A DNA stretch of 23,164 nucleotides from a virus, in IMG/VR virus record IMGVR_UViG_3300030109_001746, positions 1-23,164 of that record; one strand, written 5' to 3'. Shown here one piece after another: positions 4,973 to 12,089 of this stretch. Within the stretch, counting starts at the first letter, position 1, and each line of letters opens with the position of its first letter. The notes under the pieces are model-generated. The model was not told the origin of the DNA and made no database searches. It saw only the letters and a list, made by a program, of their open reading frames with translations. Position numbers and translations under genes: made by a program.

Positions 4973-5027
4973 CAAGAAAAAGCCAAAAGAGAAAAAATCA
5001 ATGATGGGCGCGTATGGCAAAAAGTAA
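4956..5027 (+). CDS. Possible 23-residue lysine-rich peptide
   Basis: ATG at 4956 opens a 23-codon frame encoding a peptide with about nine lysines (ending MMGAYGKK). It has AAGGA 8 bases upstream and overlaps both neighbouring frames. Similar MYGK/MGAYGK mini-peptides occur beside packaging genes in other phages as I recall. Its size makes it uncertain, but the ribosome-binding site and chained overlaps support translation. Confidence 0.5.
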   Translation: MYGKPSKKKPKEKKSMMGAYGKK

Positions 5028-5193
5028 GGTTAACCAAGCCGGGAACTATACAAAACCCGGCATGCGCAAACGCCTGTATCAATCAATTCTAAGACGCGCA
5101 ACCCACGGCACAGCCGCCGGCAAATGGTCAGCCAGAAAAGCCCAGCTACTAGCGAAAACTTATAAAGAAAGAGGGGGTGGCTACCGTGATTAG
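5014..5193 (+). CDS. DUF5872-like basic protein
   Basis: A 59-residue basic protein. KVNQAGNYTKPGMRKRLYQ, then G-K-W-S-A-R-K-A-Q-L-L-A and a final YKERGGGYRD correspond to a widespread small family with the signature 'GxWSARKAQxLAxxYxxxGGGY', which I remember as DUF5872 and which occurs in phages and giant viruses. Function is unknown. The start ATG overlaps the preceding 23-codon frame, and its stop overlaps the next gene's GTG start. Highly basic (about 15 Lys/Arg against 2 acidic residues), so nucleic-acid binding is plausible. Confidence 0.8.
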   Translation: MAKSKVNQAGNYTKPGMRKRLYQSILRRATHGTAAGKWSARKAQLLAKTYKERGGGYRD

Positions 5194-5332
5194 CAAGAAG
5201 CAAGAAAAGACCCTCAAGCAACACAGTGTGCATCACAGCAAAAAACACATGTCCATGATGCGCCAGATGATGGAACGCGGCGCAAGTTTCTCAAAGGCTC
5301 ACAAAGCCGCGCAGAAAAAAGTAGGCAAGTAA
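5186..5332 (+). CDS. Small basic protein with HHSKKHM motif
   Basis: A 48-residue protein starting at GTG (5186), with a GA/GG-rich ribosome-binding site (AGAGGGGGTGG) just upstream. The sequence LKQHSVHHSKKHMSMMRQMM, followed by a G-A-S-F-S-K-A-H-K-A-A stretch and KKVGK, is a recurrent small helical family. I recall it in phages and in large eukaryotic DNA viruses, usually close to the two neighbouring basic families. Function is unknown. The His-rich stretch is conserved in that family and could bind metal, but this is inference. Overlaps: 8 bases with the previous gene, one base with the next (TAATG). Confidence 0.75.
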   Translation: MISKKQEKTLKQHSVHHSKKHMSMMRQMMERGASFSKAHKAAQKKVGK

Positions 5333-5565
5333 TGCGCTCACCCCAGCGCTCACTGAAAAACTGGTCAAAGCAGAACTGGCGAACCAAGAGCGGAAAGAAA
5401 AGCTCAGAAACAGGTGAGCGCTATTTGCCAGAGGCGGCAATCAAAAGTTTGAGCGCCGCTGAATACGCGGCAACCACCGCCGCCAAGCGGCGAGATAAAA
5501 AGGCCGGAAAGCAATTCAGCCGACAACCTGAAAGCATAATGAGGAAAACACGGCGCTTTAGATGA
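5332..5565 (+). CDS. Small basic protein (TGERYLP family)
   Basis: This 77-residue, strongly basic protein contains SLKNWSKQNWRTKSGKKSS, then TGERYLPEAAIKSLSAAEYA and a final K-Q-F-S-R-Q-P motif. The trio 'W-R-T-x-S-G-K', 'RYLP-x-x-A-I-K-x-L-S' and 'K-Q-F-x-x-Q-P' marks a small family that I have seen in phages and giant viruses without known function. It ends in an ATGA overlap with the large terminase gene, which supports a role linked to packaging. Confidence in the coding call is high; function is unknown. Confidence 0.8.
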   Translation: MRSPQRSLKNWSKQNWRTKSGKKSSETGERYLPEAAIKSLSAAEYAATTAAKRRDKKAGKQFSRQPESIMRKTRRFR

Positions 5566-6857
5566 AGACGATTGAAATTGATTATACACCAAGGCCATTG
5601 CAACAAGAGTTGCATGCCATGCTTGACCAAAACCGTTTCAACGTACTGGTCATGCATCGCCGGTTTGGTAAGACGGTGTGTGCTATCAATCACCTTTTGA
5701 AACGCGCAATCGAGGAGACAAAGCCTAACCCGCGCTTGGCATACATAGCGCCCACATACCGCCAAGCAAAAAACGTGGCATGGGATTATCTAAAACAGTT
5801 TAGCGAAAAGATCCCCGGCACGAAATACCATGAGACTGAACTGCGGTGTGACTTGCCAAACGGCGCACGCATTTCGCTTCTTGGATCAGAAAATCCCTCA
5901 TCCTTGCGCGGCATCTATCTCGATATGGCCGTGATGGATGAAGTAGCAGACATGCCGGAAACTATTTTTCCAGAGGTCATACGTCCAGCGCTTTCAGATA
6001 GAAAAGGTTCGTGCGCGTTCATAGGCACGCCACAAGGTCACAATTATTTTCATGAGCTTTGGGAAGCCGCCGCCTCAACAGATGGGTGGGCGCGCAAAAT
6101 GTACAAGGCGAGTGAAACAAACTTGCTTGATCCCGACGAGCTAGAGGCCGCCGCGGCGACGATGACGGAGGATCAATACAACCAAGAGTTTGAATGCTCA
6201 TGGGTTGCGAATGTTCCCGGCTCTGTGTACGGCAAGGAGTTACAGGAAGCAGATGATCAAAACAGAATTACCGCTGTCCCTCATCTCAAAGATCACAAAG
6301 TTTCAACTTTTTGGGATATTGGCATGCATGATTACACCGCAGTTTTTTTTCTGCAAGAAATTCATCGAGGCGTTATTCATGTCATTGATTTCTATCAAAA
6401 CCAAGGCGAAGGCTTGCCGCATTATATCCGCGAACTTGATCAAAAGGGTTACGTGTACGGCAACCATTATGGGCCGCACGATCTGGAGGTACGCGAACTT
6501 GGTACGGGTAAAAGCCGTCGTGAAGCGGCGTACAACTTGGGACTCAATTTCCGCGTGGTTCCGCGCCTTCCGTTAGAGGACGGGATACACGCGGCACGCA
6601 TGTTGATTCCGCGTTGTCATTTTGATCGTGACAATTGCCGAGAGGGTTTGGAAGCGCTCAGACACTATCATCGAAAATACAATGAGCGCACGAGATCATT
6701 TCGTGATCAGCCAGTGCATGACTGGTCATCCCATGCCGCTGATGCGTGGCGCACAGCCGCAATTGGTTTGGAGAATGTCGCCACAAAATTTAGTAAGCCG
6801 CCACAGCAAAGAGCGGTCATGGATTACAACCCGTTTTCACACCAAGGAGCCGCATGA
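5562..6857 (+). CDS. terL: Terminase large subunit
   Basis: The packaging motor: an N-terminal ATPase pumps DNA into the prohead and a C-terminal RNase H-like nuclease cuts it. In this 431-residue protein the Walker A is RRFGKT (residues 33-38), the Walker B is MAVMDE (122-127, with catalytic E127), and the coupling motif is FIGTPQG (153-159). The nuclease domain shows FWDIG (D252), GPHDLE (D307) and a final HAADAW (D394), giving the usual three acidic ligands. Length is typical of the Terminase_6 type. The ATG overlaps the previous stop (ATGA), as does its own stop with the next gene. It lies upstream of the portal gene, not at the end of the late region as in T7. Confidence 0.96.
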   Translation: MKTIEIDYTPRPLQQELHAMLDQNRFNVLVMHRRFGKTVCAINHLLKRAIEETKPNPRLAYIAPTYRQAKNVAWDYLKQFSEKIPGTKYHETELRCDLPNGARISLLGSENPSSLRGIYLDMAVMDEVADMPETIFPEVIRPALSDRKGSCAFIGTPQGHNYFHELWEAAASTDGWARKMYKASETNLLDPDELEAAAATMTEDQYNQEFECSWVANVPGSVYGKELQEADDQNRITAVPHLKDHKVSTFWDIGMHDYTAVFFLQEIHRGVIHVIDFYQNQGEGLPHYIRELDQKGYVYGNHYGPHDLEVRELGTGKSRREAAYNLGLNFRVVPRLPLEDGIHAARMLIPRCHFDRDNCREGLEALRHYHRKYNERTRSFRDQPVHDWSSHAADAWRTAAIGLENVATKFSKPPQQRAVMDYNPFSHQGAA

Positions 6858-7171
6858 TGGGCGTACCCGGAATATTGAAACCTCAAACTCCTGATATCCC
6901 TACACCGCCGCCGCCACCGCCGCCACCGCCTGATCCACCTGTTCAGCCAACGAGAGCGGTACAGCCCACAGCGCCAGCAAGCACGCAAGACCCTGACGAT
7001 AACGTCAAGCGTCGAGTGCCAAAGCGCGGTATCCGTGCGGCACGTCAAACAGGTGGCATGGGTGTAACCAATCAAGCGCCAACTAGAAGGCGTGGCTTGT
7101 ATGGCAGTGTGCAAACGCCGCGCCAGCTTGAGCAAGCACCGACGCGCAAGAAAACATTATTAGGTGGATAA
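6854..7171 (+). CDS. Proline-rich small head-region protein
   Basis: A 105-residue protein of low complexity. Residues 18-26 are nine consecutive prolines, flanked by P-x-P repeats, then a basic tail rich in Arg, Thr and Gly. It is probably disordered. Such proteins with a proline-rich N-terminus often lie between the terminase and portal genes of marine podoviruses as I remember them, but none has a role I can name. Nine prolines in a row would stall ribosomes without EF-P. The ATG (6854) overlaps the large terminase stop; the gene ends in TAATG with the portal. A second ATG at 6857 is also possible. Confidence 0.75.
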   Translation: MMGVPGILKPQTPDIPTPPPPPPPPPDPPVQPTRAVQPTAPASTQDPDDNVKRRVPKRGIRAARQTGGMGVTNQAPTRRRGLYGSVQTPRQLEQAPTRKKTLLGG

Positions 7172-8814
7172 TGGCAGATGATCCACGCGCCACCGCGCTT
7201 CTCAAACGCTATTCGACGTTACAAACACAGCGTCAGCATTGGGAGTCACACTGGCAAGAAATAGCGGATTTTATTGTCCCGCGAAAAGCTGACATCACGA
7301 AGAAGCGCACAGCCGGCGACAAGCGTACAGAACTTATATTTGATGGCACGGCGATACATGCGGCTGAACTGATGTCGGCCTCACTTCACGGTATGCTCAC
7401 AAATGCCGCTACACCGTGGTTTAGCCTTCGGTATGAAAATGATGAACTCAACGGCGATGATGAGGCGAAAGAATGGTTGGAGGGTGCAACCGATGTTATG
7501 TATCAGCACCTTCACAGATCAAACTTCCAAGAGCAAATCCATGAACTGTATTCGGATCTGGTGACATTCGGCACGTCGATCATCTTTATCGAGGACAATG
7601 ATAAAGACGGCTTGCGGTTCAGCACCCGCCACATTGCTGAGTGCTATGTATCAGAAGATCAACACGGGCGCGTTGATACGGTTTACAGAAAGTATAAGAC
7701 AACGGCGCGTGCGGCGATAAGACAATTTGGTGAGGCGAACGTCACACAACGCATTTCTAAAATGTCAAAGGATGATCCGTATAACACGGTTGAGTTGTTG
7801 CATGTTGTTATGCCGCGCGAGGATCGCAATCCTCAGAAAAGAAACACGACCAACAAACCCTTTGCATCAATTTATCTTGATCCCACTGACAAAAAGGTGA
7901 TTGGCGAAAGCGGGTATGACGAGTTCCCGTACTGTGTACCGCGTTTTCTCAAAGCCTCATTTGAGATAGGCTATGGCCGATCCCCGGCAATGACGGCATT
8001 GCCTGATACAAAAATGGTCAACAAAATGTCTGAGATCGTAATAAACGCATCTCAGCTACAAATCCATCCTCCGCTCATGGTGCCTGATGATGGGTTCATG
8101 TTGCCCGTCAGAACAACCCCCGGCGGTCTAAACTTTTATAGATCCGGCACGCGAGACAGGATCGAACCTTTAAATATTGGGGCAAACAATCCTGTCGGTG
8201 AAAACCAGTTGGAGCAAAGGCGGCAAGCAATCAGAGCCGCGTTTTATGTTGATCAACTCATTCTTGGCACTGGCCCACAGATGACGGCAACCGAGGTCAT
8301 ACAGCGCACAGAAGAAAAAATGCGATTGCTTGGCCCTGTGCTTGGCCGTCTGCAAGCAGAATTGTTACAGCCTCTTATCGACCGCTCGTTTGCAATTCTC
8401 TCACGCCAGAAAAAGTTTCAACCCGCACCCGCTCAACTCCGTGCCGGCAACATAGATATTGAATATGTATCGCCGTTGGCCAAAGCACAACGATCTGGTG
8501 ACGTGCAAGCTATCTTGCAGATGCTTGAGTTCCTAATGCCGCTGACAAACATTGATCAATCAGTGCTTGATTATCTGGACATTGATGGGCTTGCCAAACA
8601 CATCATCAAGACCACTGGCACACCGGCGACTGTGGTGAGAGGCGAAGGTGAGGTTTCAGACATTCGTGAAAACCGTGCCGCTCAGATGGCACAGCAAGCC
8701 GAGATGCAAGCAATGTCACAAATGGCTGAAGCCGCTGGCGCCGCCGCGCCGGCGCTTCGCGCAGTTGATGAAACAGACGTAGACCTTGAGGCTCTAGCAG
8801 AAGGTGCGGCATGA
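7171..8814 (+). CDS. Portal protein (T7 gp8-like head-tail connector)
   Basis: The dodecameric portal is the entry and exit channel for DNA and the docking site for the tail. This 547-residue protein matches the head-tail connector family: an N-terminal helix pair with HWQEIADFIVPRKADI, then a T-E-L-I-F-D-G-T-A segment and ELMSASLHGMLTNAATPWF, and a central core with YGRSPAM and ALPDTKMVNKMSE. The channel/stem helices include TATEVIQRTEEKMRLLGPVL and GRLQAELL. The C-terminal tail is Ala- and Gln-rich and likely forms the barrel. Length is typical of the family (about 510-560). The start overlaps the previous stop; the end overlaps the Bbp19-like gene in ATGA. Confidence 0.95.
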   Translation: MADDPRATALLKRYSTLQTQRQHWESHWQEIADFIVPRKADITKKRTAGDKRTELIFDGTAIHAAELMSASLHGMLTNAATPWFSLRYENDELNGDDEAKEWLEGATDVMYQHLHRSNFQEQIHELYSDLVTFGTSIIFIEDNDKDGLRFSTRHIAECYVSEDQHGRVDTVYRKYKTTARAAIRQFGEANVTQRISKMSKDDPYNTVELLHVVMPREDRNPQKRNTTNKPFASIYLDPTDKKVIGESGYDEFPYCVPRFLKASFEIGYGRSPAMTALPDTKMVNKMSEIVINASQLQIHPPLMVPDDGFMLPVRTTPGGLNFYRSGTRDRIEPLNIGANNPVGENQLEQRRQAIRAAFYVDQLILGTGPQMTATEVIQRTEEKMRLLGPVLGRLQAELLQPLIDRSFAILSRQKKFQPAPAQLRAGNIDIEYVSPLAKAQRSGDVQAILQMLEFLMPLTNIDQSVLDYLDIDGLAKHIIKTTGTPATVVRGEGEVSDIRENRAAQMAQQAEMQAMSQMAEAAGAAAPALRAVDETDVDLEALAEGAA

Positions 8815-9023
8815 CCCCAGACGAGTTGAAGGCAACATATAAGTCGGTGCTGAATAGCGATGACGGACTTCGTGTGATGAATGATTTATCATCGCGGTTT
8901 GGACTTTGGAAAACAAGCTACACACCGAACAGCGATGAAACAGCATTTCGTGAAGGTCAGCGTGACGTTGTTTTATTTTTACTCAACATGATTAACGAAA
9001 ACAAAAAACCACAGGAGGAATAA
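8811..9023 (+). CDS. Bbp19-like phage structural protein
   Basis: A 70-residue protein with a V-M-N-D-L-S-S-R-F pattern, then ETAFREGQRDVVLFLLNMI. The F-R-E-G-Q-R-x-V-V motif after a short helical N-terminus matches the Bbp19-like family, named after a Bordetella podovirus BPP-1 protein and usually encoded beside portal genes. The exact role is not established; a small virion or assembly component is likely. The start overlaps the portal stop (ATGA). Confidence 0.7.
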   Translation: MTPDELKATYKSVLNSDDGLRVMNDLSSRFGLWKTSYTPNSDETAFREGQRDVVLFLLNMINENKKPQEE

Positions 9024-9027
9024 ACTT

Positions 9028-9831
9028 ATGTCAGACGAACAGGTAACGGATGTTCCAGCGGAAGCTGGGGAGGCACCGTCTGGAACAGACGACTTTAGAT
9101 CAATGATTCCGATGGAGTATCGGGATCACCCAAGCCTAGCGACTTACAAAGATGTGGGGTCGATGGCAAAATCACTTATTAACGCGCAACAGATGGTTGG
9201 CGCTGAAAAAGTACCTGTGCCGGGATCATGGGCGACAGACGAGGATTGGAACAGTGTATATTCCAAACTAGGCCGCCCCGAAGAAGCAACGGGTTATGAA
9301 TTAGAAAACGCTGAACCCGGTGAAATGCTAGACTGGTTTCAAAACACCGCGCACGCGGCTGGTTTGAATCCACGACAGGCGCAACAGATTTTTGATCAAT
9401 ATAATGAATACATAGGCACCGCTTCATCTGCTAGTGATGAACAGGTCGAGGCTCATCGCACGGGTATCGAAACAGAACTGCGTCAAGAATTTGGCAATCA
9501 GTTTGAAAACAAAATGCATGCCGCGAATGATTTGTTACAAGAGTTCGATGCTCCTGACCTGACAGAAATTCAATTGGCTGATGGCACGCTTCTTGGTGAC
9601 AATCCAGAGCTTGTTCGGCTGATGGTGCGTATTAGCGATTTTGTGAGTGAACAAATCAGCGAAGACGGATTGGCTGGCCGAGATAGCCGCCCAAATCTAT
9701 CAGATCAGGATATACAAAACCGTGTGAGCGAATTGACCAAAAAGGATTCGCCCTATTGGGCAAAAATGCATCCTGATCATTCGCGCTTTGTTGATGAGGT
9801 TTTGCAACTCAGGGAGCAATTACATGGATGA
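9028..9831 (+). CDS. Capsid scaffolding protein
   Basis: Scaffolds guide major capsid assembly and leave before packaging. This 267-residue acidic protein lies directly upstream of the capsid gene. It begins with an acidic disordered segment, then DDFRSMIPMEYRDHPSLATY and SLINAQQMVGAEKVPVPG, a W-x-x-V-Y-S-K-L-G-R-P segment, a helical middle, and a charged C-terminal helix ending in LREQLHG. This pattern is that of T7 gp9-like capsid assembly proteins in marine podoviruses. A strong AGGAGG lies just before the ATG at 9028, consistent with high expression. Confidence is based on sequence pattern and position. Confidence 0.85.
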   Translation: MSDEQVTDVPAEAGEAPSGTDDFRSMIPMEYRDHPSLATYKDVGSMAKSLINAQQMVGAEKVPVPGSWATDEDWNSVYSKLGRPEEATGYELENAEPGEMLDWFQNTAHAAGLNPRQAQQIFDQYNEYIGTASSASDEQVEAHRTGIETELRQEFGNQFENKMHAANDLLQEFDAPDLTEIQLADGTLLGDNPELVRLMVRISDFVSEQISEDGLAGRDSRPNLSDQDIQNRVSELTKKDSPYWAKMHPDHSRFVDEVLQLREQLHG

Positions 9832-9994
9832 ACAAGAACTTAGATTAGAGTGTTTGAAAATGGCGGTTGAATTTGGATCAGCACGAACTGTGAATGATCC
9901 CATTGAGCTTGCCAACAAATACATGGACTGGATAAAAAAATCCGCTGATAAGCCAAAGGCCCAGCGGCGCAAGCCTGTGAGTAAGGCGGGGTAG
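9824..9994 (+). CDS. Small protein between scaffold and capsid genes
   Basis: A 56-residue protein. It starts MDEQELRLECLKMAVEFG, has an N-D-P-I-E-L-A-N-K-Y-M-D-W helix and ends in a lysine-rich tail. ATG 9824 is chosen over upstream in-frame ATGs because AGGGAG lies about 8 bases before it and it overlaps the scaffold stop by 8 bases. The pattern 'L-x-L-x-x-x-x-A-x-x-x-x-P-x-x-x-x-x-x-A-x-x-x-Y-x-x-W' recurs in small phage proteins at this site as I remember them; function is unknown. Confidence 0.7.
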   Translation: MDEQELRLECLKMAVEFGSARTVNDPIELANKYMDWIKKSADKPKAQRRKPVSKAG

Positions 9995-10073
9995 TTGGCC
10001 TAACCGACAGTGAGCCACCCTGACGGGTGACAACCCACGCAATCTTTCAACTTAACCTGTAGGAGCATGTGTA

Positions 10074-10934
10074 ATGTCTACACAAATAACTACTGCATTC
10101 GTGAATCAATTTTCATCGAATGTGCAAATGCTCTCTCAGCAAATGGGAAGTTTGCTAAGAGAGGCCGTTGATGTCGAAAGCGTCACCGGCGAGAAAGCCT
10201 TTTTCGACCAAGTCGGGGAAGCCGCCGCAGTGGCTAAAACGTCACGGCATTCTGACACTCCGCTCGTTGAGACACCCCATTCAAGACGAATGGTAAGTCT
10301 TACTACCTACGAGTGGGCTGATCTTATCGACGATGCTGACAAAGTAAGAATGTTGGTTGACCCAACCTCTTCTTATGCTCGTGCCGCCGCCGCCGCAATT
10401 GGCAGATCTATGGATGATACCATAATCAGCGCTCTTGGTGGTACGTCAAAAACCGGCAAGGAAGGAACGACGGATACGTCATTTCCGTCTGGTCAAAAAA
10501 TCGCTCATGGAAGTGGTGGATTGACAATTGCCAAACTGATAAGCGCGAAGAAAAAGCTCGATGCGAATAGTGTCGATCCGAGTATTCCGCGTTTTATCGT
10601 TGTGTCTCCAGAGCAGATCGAAGATTTGCTTAACACAACTTCTGTCACAAGCGCAGATTTCAACACTGTGCGTGCGCTAGTCCAAGGAGACGTAGATACG
10701 TTCGTCGGATTCAAGTTTATCGTGTCAAACCGATTAACCACTGACTCAACACCATCGCGGCTATGCTACGCATTTGCTCAAGATGGTATGAAGTTAGCTA
10801 TTGGCAAAGACGTGATGGCTAAAATTGATGAGCGTGCAGACAAGTCTTACAGCACACAAGTTTTCTATTGTGCGACCTTTGGGGCAACCCGAATGGAAGA
10901 AGACAAAGTTGTTGAAATCGCTTGTAACGAATAG
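10074..10934 (+). CDS. Major capsid protein
   Basis: The main shell protein, probably with an HK97-like fold. The 286-residue sequence starts with a helical N-arm (VNQFSSNVQMLSQQMGSLLR), continues with E-K-A-F-F-D-Q-V-G-E and a P-L-V-E-T-P-H-S-R-R segment, then ADLIDDADKVRMLVDP and RAAAAAIGRSMDDTII (spine-helix region). The C-terminal half has a PRFIVVSPEQIEDLLN strand-helix and MKLAIGKDVMAKIDERADKS near the axial domain. This matches the Phage_capsid_2 type in order and length. TAGGAG lies 9-10 bases before the ATG. The probable decoration gene follows after 12 bases, and the pair ends at a strong terminator. Confidence 0.93.
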   Translation: MSTQITTAFVNQFSSNVQMLSQQMGSLLREAVDVESVTGEKAFFDQVGEAAAVAKTSRHSDTPLVETPHSRRMVSLTTYEWADLIDDADKVRMLVDPTSSYARAAAAAIGRSMDDTIISALGGTSKTGKEGTTDTSFPSGQKIAHGSGGLTIAKLISAKKKLDANSVDPSIPRFIVVSPEQIEDLLNTTSVTSADFNTVRALVQGDVDTFVGFKFIVSNRLTTDSTPSRLCYAFAQDGMKLAIGKDVMAKIDERADKSYSTQVFYCATFGATRMEEDKVVEIACNE

Positions 10935-10946
10935 GAGGATTGAGAA

Positions 10947-11450
10947 ATGGCTAATGTAAATCAAACTCTCGCCTCAAATTTTGTTGCGAGTCCACCAACA
11001 ATGAGTCCAGTAACTCAACTGCATGGAAGTATGCGTGTCGCGTGCGGCACGATTGCTCTTGCGGCTGGTGACTTGAGTGCTGGTGACACCGTGATGTTGG
11101 CACCTGTGCCGACAGGTGCCGCTGTTATCAGTATCAAGTTATTTAACGATGACTTGGATTCCGGCACGACAAATACGTGTGATGTTGGCCTTTACACAAG
11201 TGACGGCGAAGTTACCGCAAAGGACGATGATTGCTACGCAAGTGCAATTCAAGACCTTCGTGGTGCCGTGACCACTGGGACTGAGGTGGCATTTGAAGCA
11301 CGAAACATAAACTTAATGGGACAAAAGGTTTTTGAAGATGCTGGCGACAGCACTGACCCAAACACCCATTATTTTGTAGGACTGAAGTTTGACGCGGCGG
11401 GTGACACCGCTGGTGATCTCTCTTTTGTGATTACCTACATCGTTGACTAA
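10947..11450 (+). CDS. Probable capsid decoration protein
   Basis: A 167-residue protein, mostly beta, with alternating hydrophobic residues and no membrane or signal segment: CGTIALAAGDLSAGDTVML, D-V-G-L-Y-T-S-D-G-E and a final FVGLKFDAAGDTAGDLSFVI. It is encoded 12 bases after the major capsid gene with an AGGAGG ribosome-binding site. Similar proteins next to capsid genes in marine phages are found in virions, so a head decoration or cement protein is the best guess; a minor head protein is the alternative. The first strong terminator of the late operon follows. Confidence 0.65.
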   Translation: MANVNQTLASNFVASPPTMSPVTQLHGSMRVACGTIALAAGDLSAGDTVMLAPVPTGAAVISIKLFNDDLDSGTTNTCDVGLYTSDGEVTAKDDDCYASAIQDLRGAVTTGTEVAFEARNINLMGQKVFEDAGDSTDPNTHYFVGLKFDAAGDTAGDLSFVITYIVD

Positions 11451-11455
11451 CGAGG

Positions 11456-11486
11456 AAGGGGGGTGCATGGCCCCCCTTTTTCTTTT
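11456..11486 (+). terminator. Strong intrinsic terminator after the capsid genes
   Basis: AAGGGGGG (11456-11463) pairs perfectly with CCCCCCTT (11471-11478), loop TGCATGG, and is followed by TTT, C and TTTT. It lies 5 bases after the decoration gene stop and 13 bases before the next gene's ATG. Its position matches the T-phi terminator after gene 10 of T7, so partial termination probably lowers tail gene transcription relative to capsid genes. Confidence 0.93.
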
Positions 11487-11498
11487 CAGGAAAATTAA

Positions 11499-12089
11499 AT
11501 GGCAAGTGACGTTGATATTTGTAACTCAGCGCTAAACATTATTGGCGCCAGTAATATTATTTCTTTGACAGAAGACAGCCGCGCCGCGCGTGTCTGCAAT
11601 CAGCGTTATGAGTTTGTGCGAGATAGTGTATTTCGAGCGCATCCTTGGAATTGTCTAATTCGTCGTGTGAGCATTGCGGCTGATAGCGACACCCCGGCTT
11701 TTGAATTTAGTGCGCAACACAGTTTGCCTACCGACCCATATTGCTTGCGGGTGATACGCCCGGAAGATCCCGACACAGTTTTTCGCGTCGAGGGTCGAAA
11801 GATTATGAGTTCTACTACGCCCTTCAAAATGATTTATGTGGCAAGGATTACTGATCCAAACGAGTATGATCAACTTTTGATTGAAAGCATTGCGGCACGG
11901 CTTGCACACGAAATATCTTATGCGCTTGTAAATTCTGCAAACCTGACCGCGCAACTTTTTCAGCTATACACAAACAAATTATCGGAAGCGCGATTTGTTG
12001 ATGCGACGGAAGGCACGCCAGATAACATTGTAAACATTGACCGTGCCAGCTACGCGGAAAGCAGTATTTTGGTGTCTAGTAGGTTTTAA
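11499..12089 (+). CDS. Tail tubular protein A (T7 gp11-like)
   Basis: The adaptor ring between portal and tail nozzle. This 196-residue protein begins with a D-I-C-N-S-A-L-N-I-I-G-A motif, then R-A-A-R-V-C-N-Q-R-Y and R-D-S-V-F-R-A-H-P-W-N-C, the family's conserved core near residues 28-51. Next come P-x-D-x-x-x-L-R-V-I-R and a long C-terminal helix with LLIESIAARLAHEISYALV. Length matches gp11 (196 in T7). CAGGAA precedes the ATG, just past the terminator's T tract. The stop overlaps the next ATG (TAATG). Confidence 0.93.
   Translation: MASDVDICNSALNIIGASNIISLTEDSRAARVCNQRYEFVRDSVFRAHPWNCLIRRVSIAADSDTPAFEFSAQHSLPTDPYCLRVIRPEDPDTVFRVEGRKIMSSTTPFKMIYVARITDPNEYDQLLIESIAARLAHEISYALVNSANLTAQLFQLYTNKLSEARFVDATEGTPDNIVNIDRASYAESSILVSSRF

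Noticed and set aside
6190-6576. Second-frame open reading frame within terL
   Set aside because: It is contained in the well-supported large terminase gene, has no start signal and has no recognisable protein pattern.
10016-10029. Terminator before the capsid gene (CACCC-TGAC-GGGTG)
   Set aside because: The stem has only 5 bp and no T tract follows; the capsid gene's own strong ribosome-binding site lies about 40 bases downstream.
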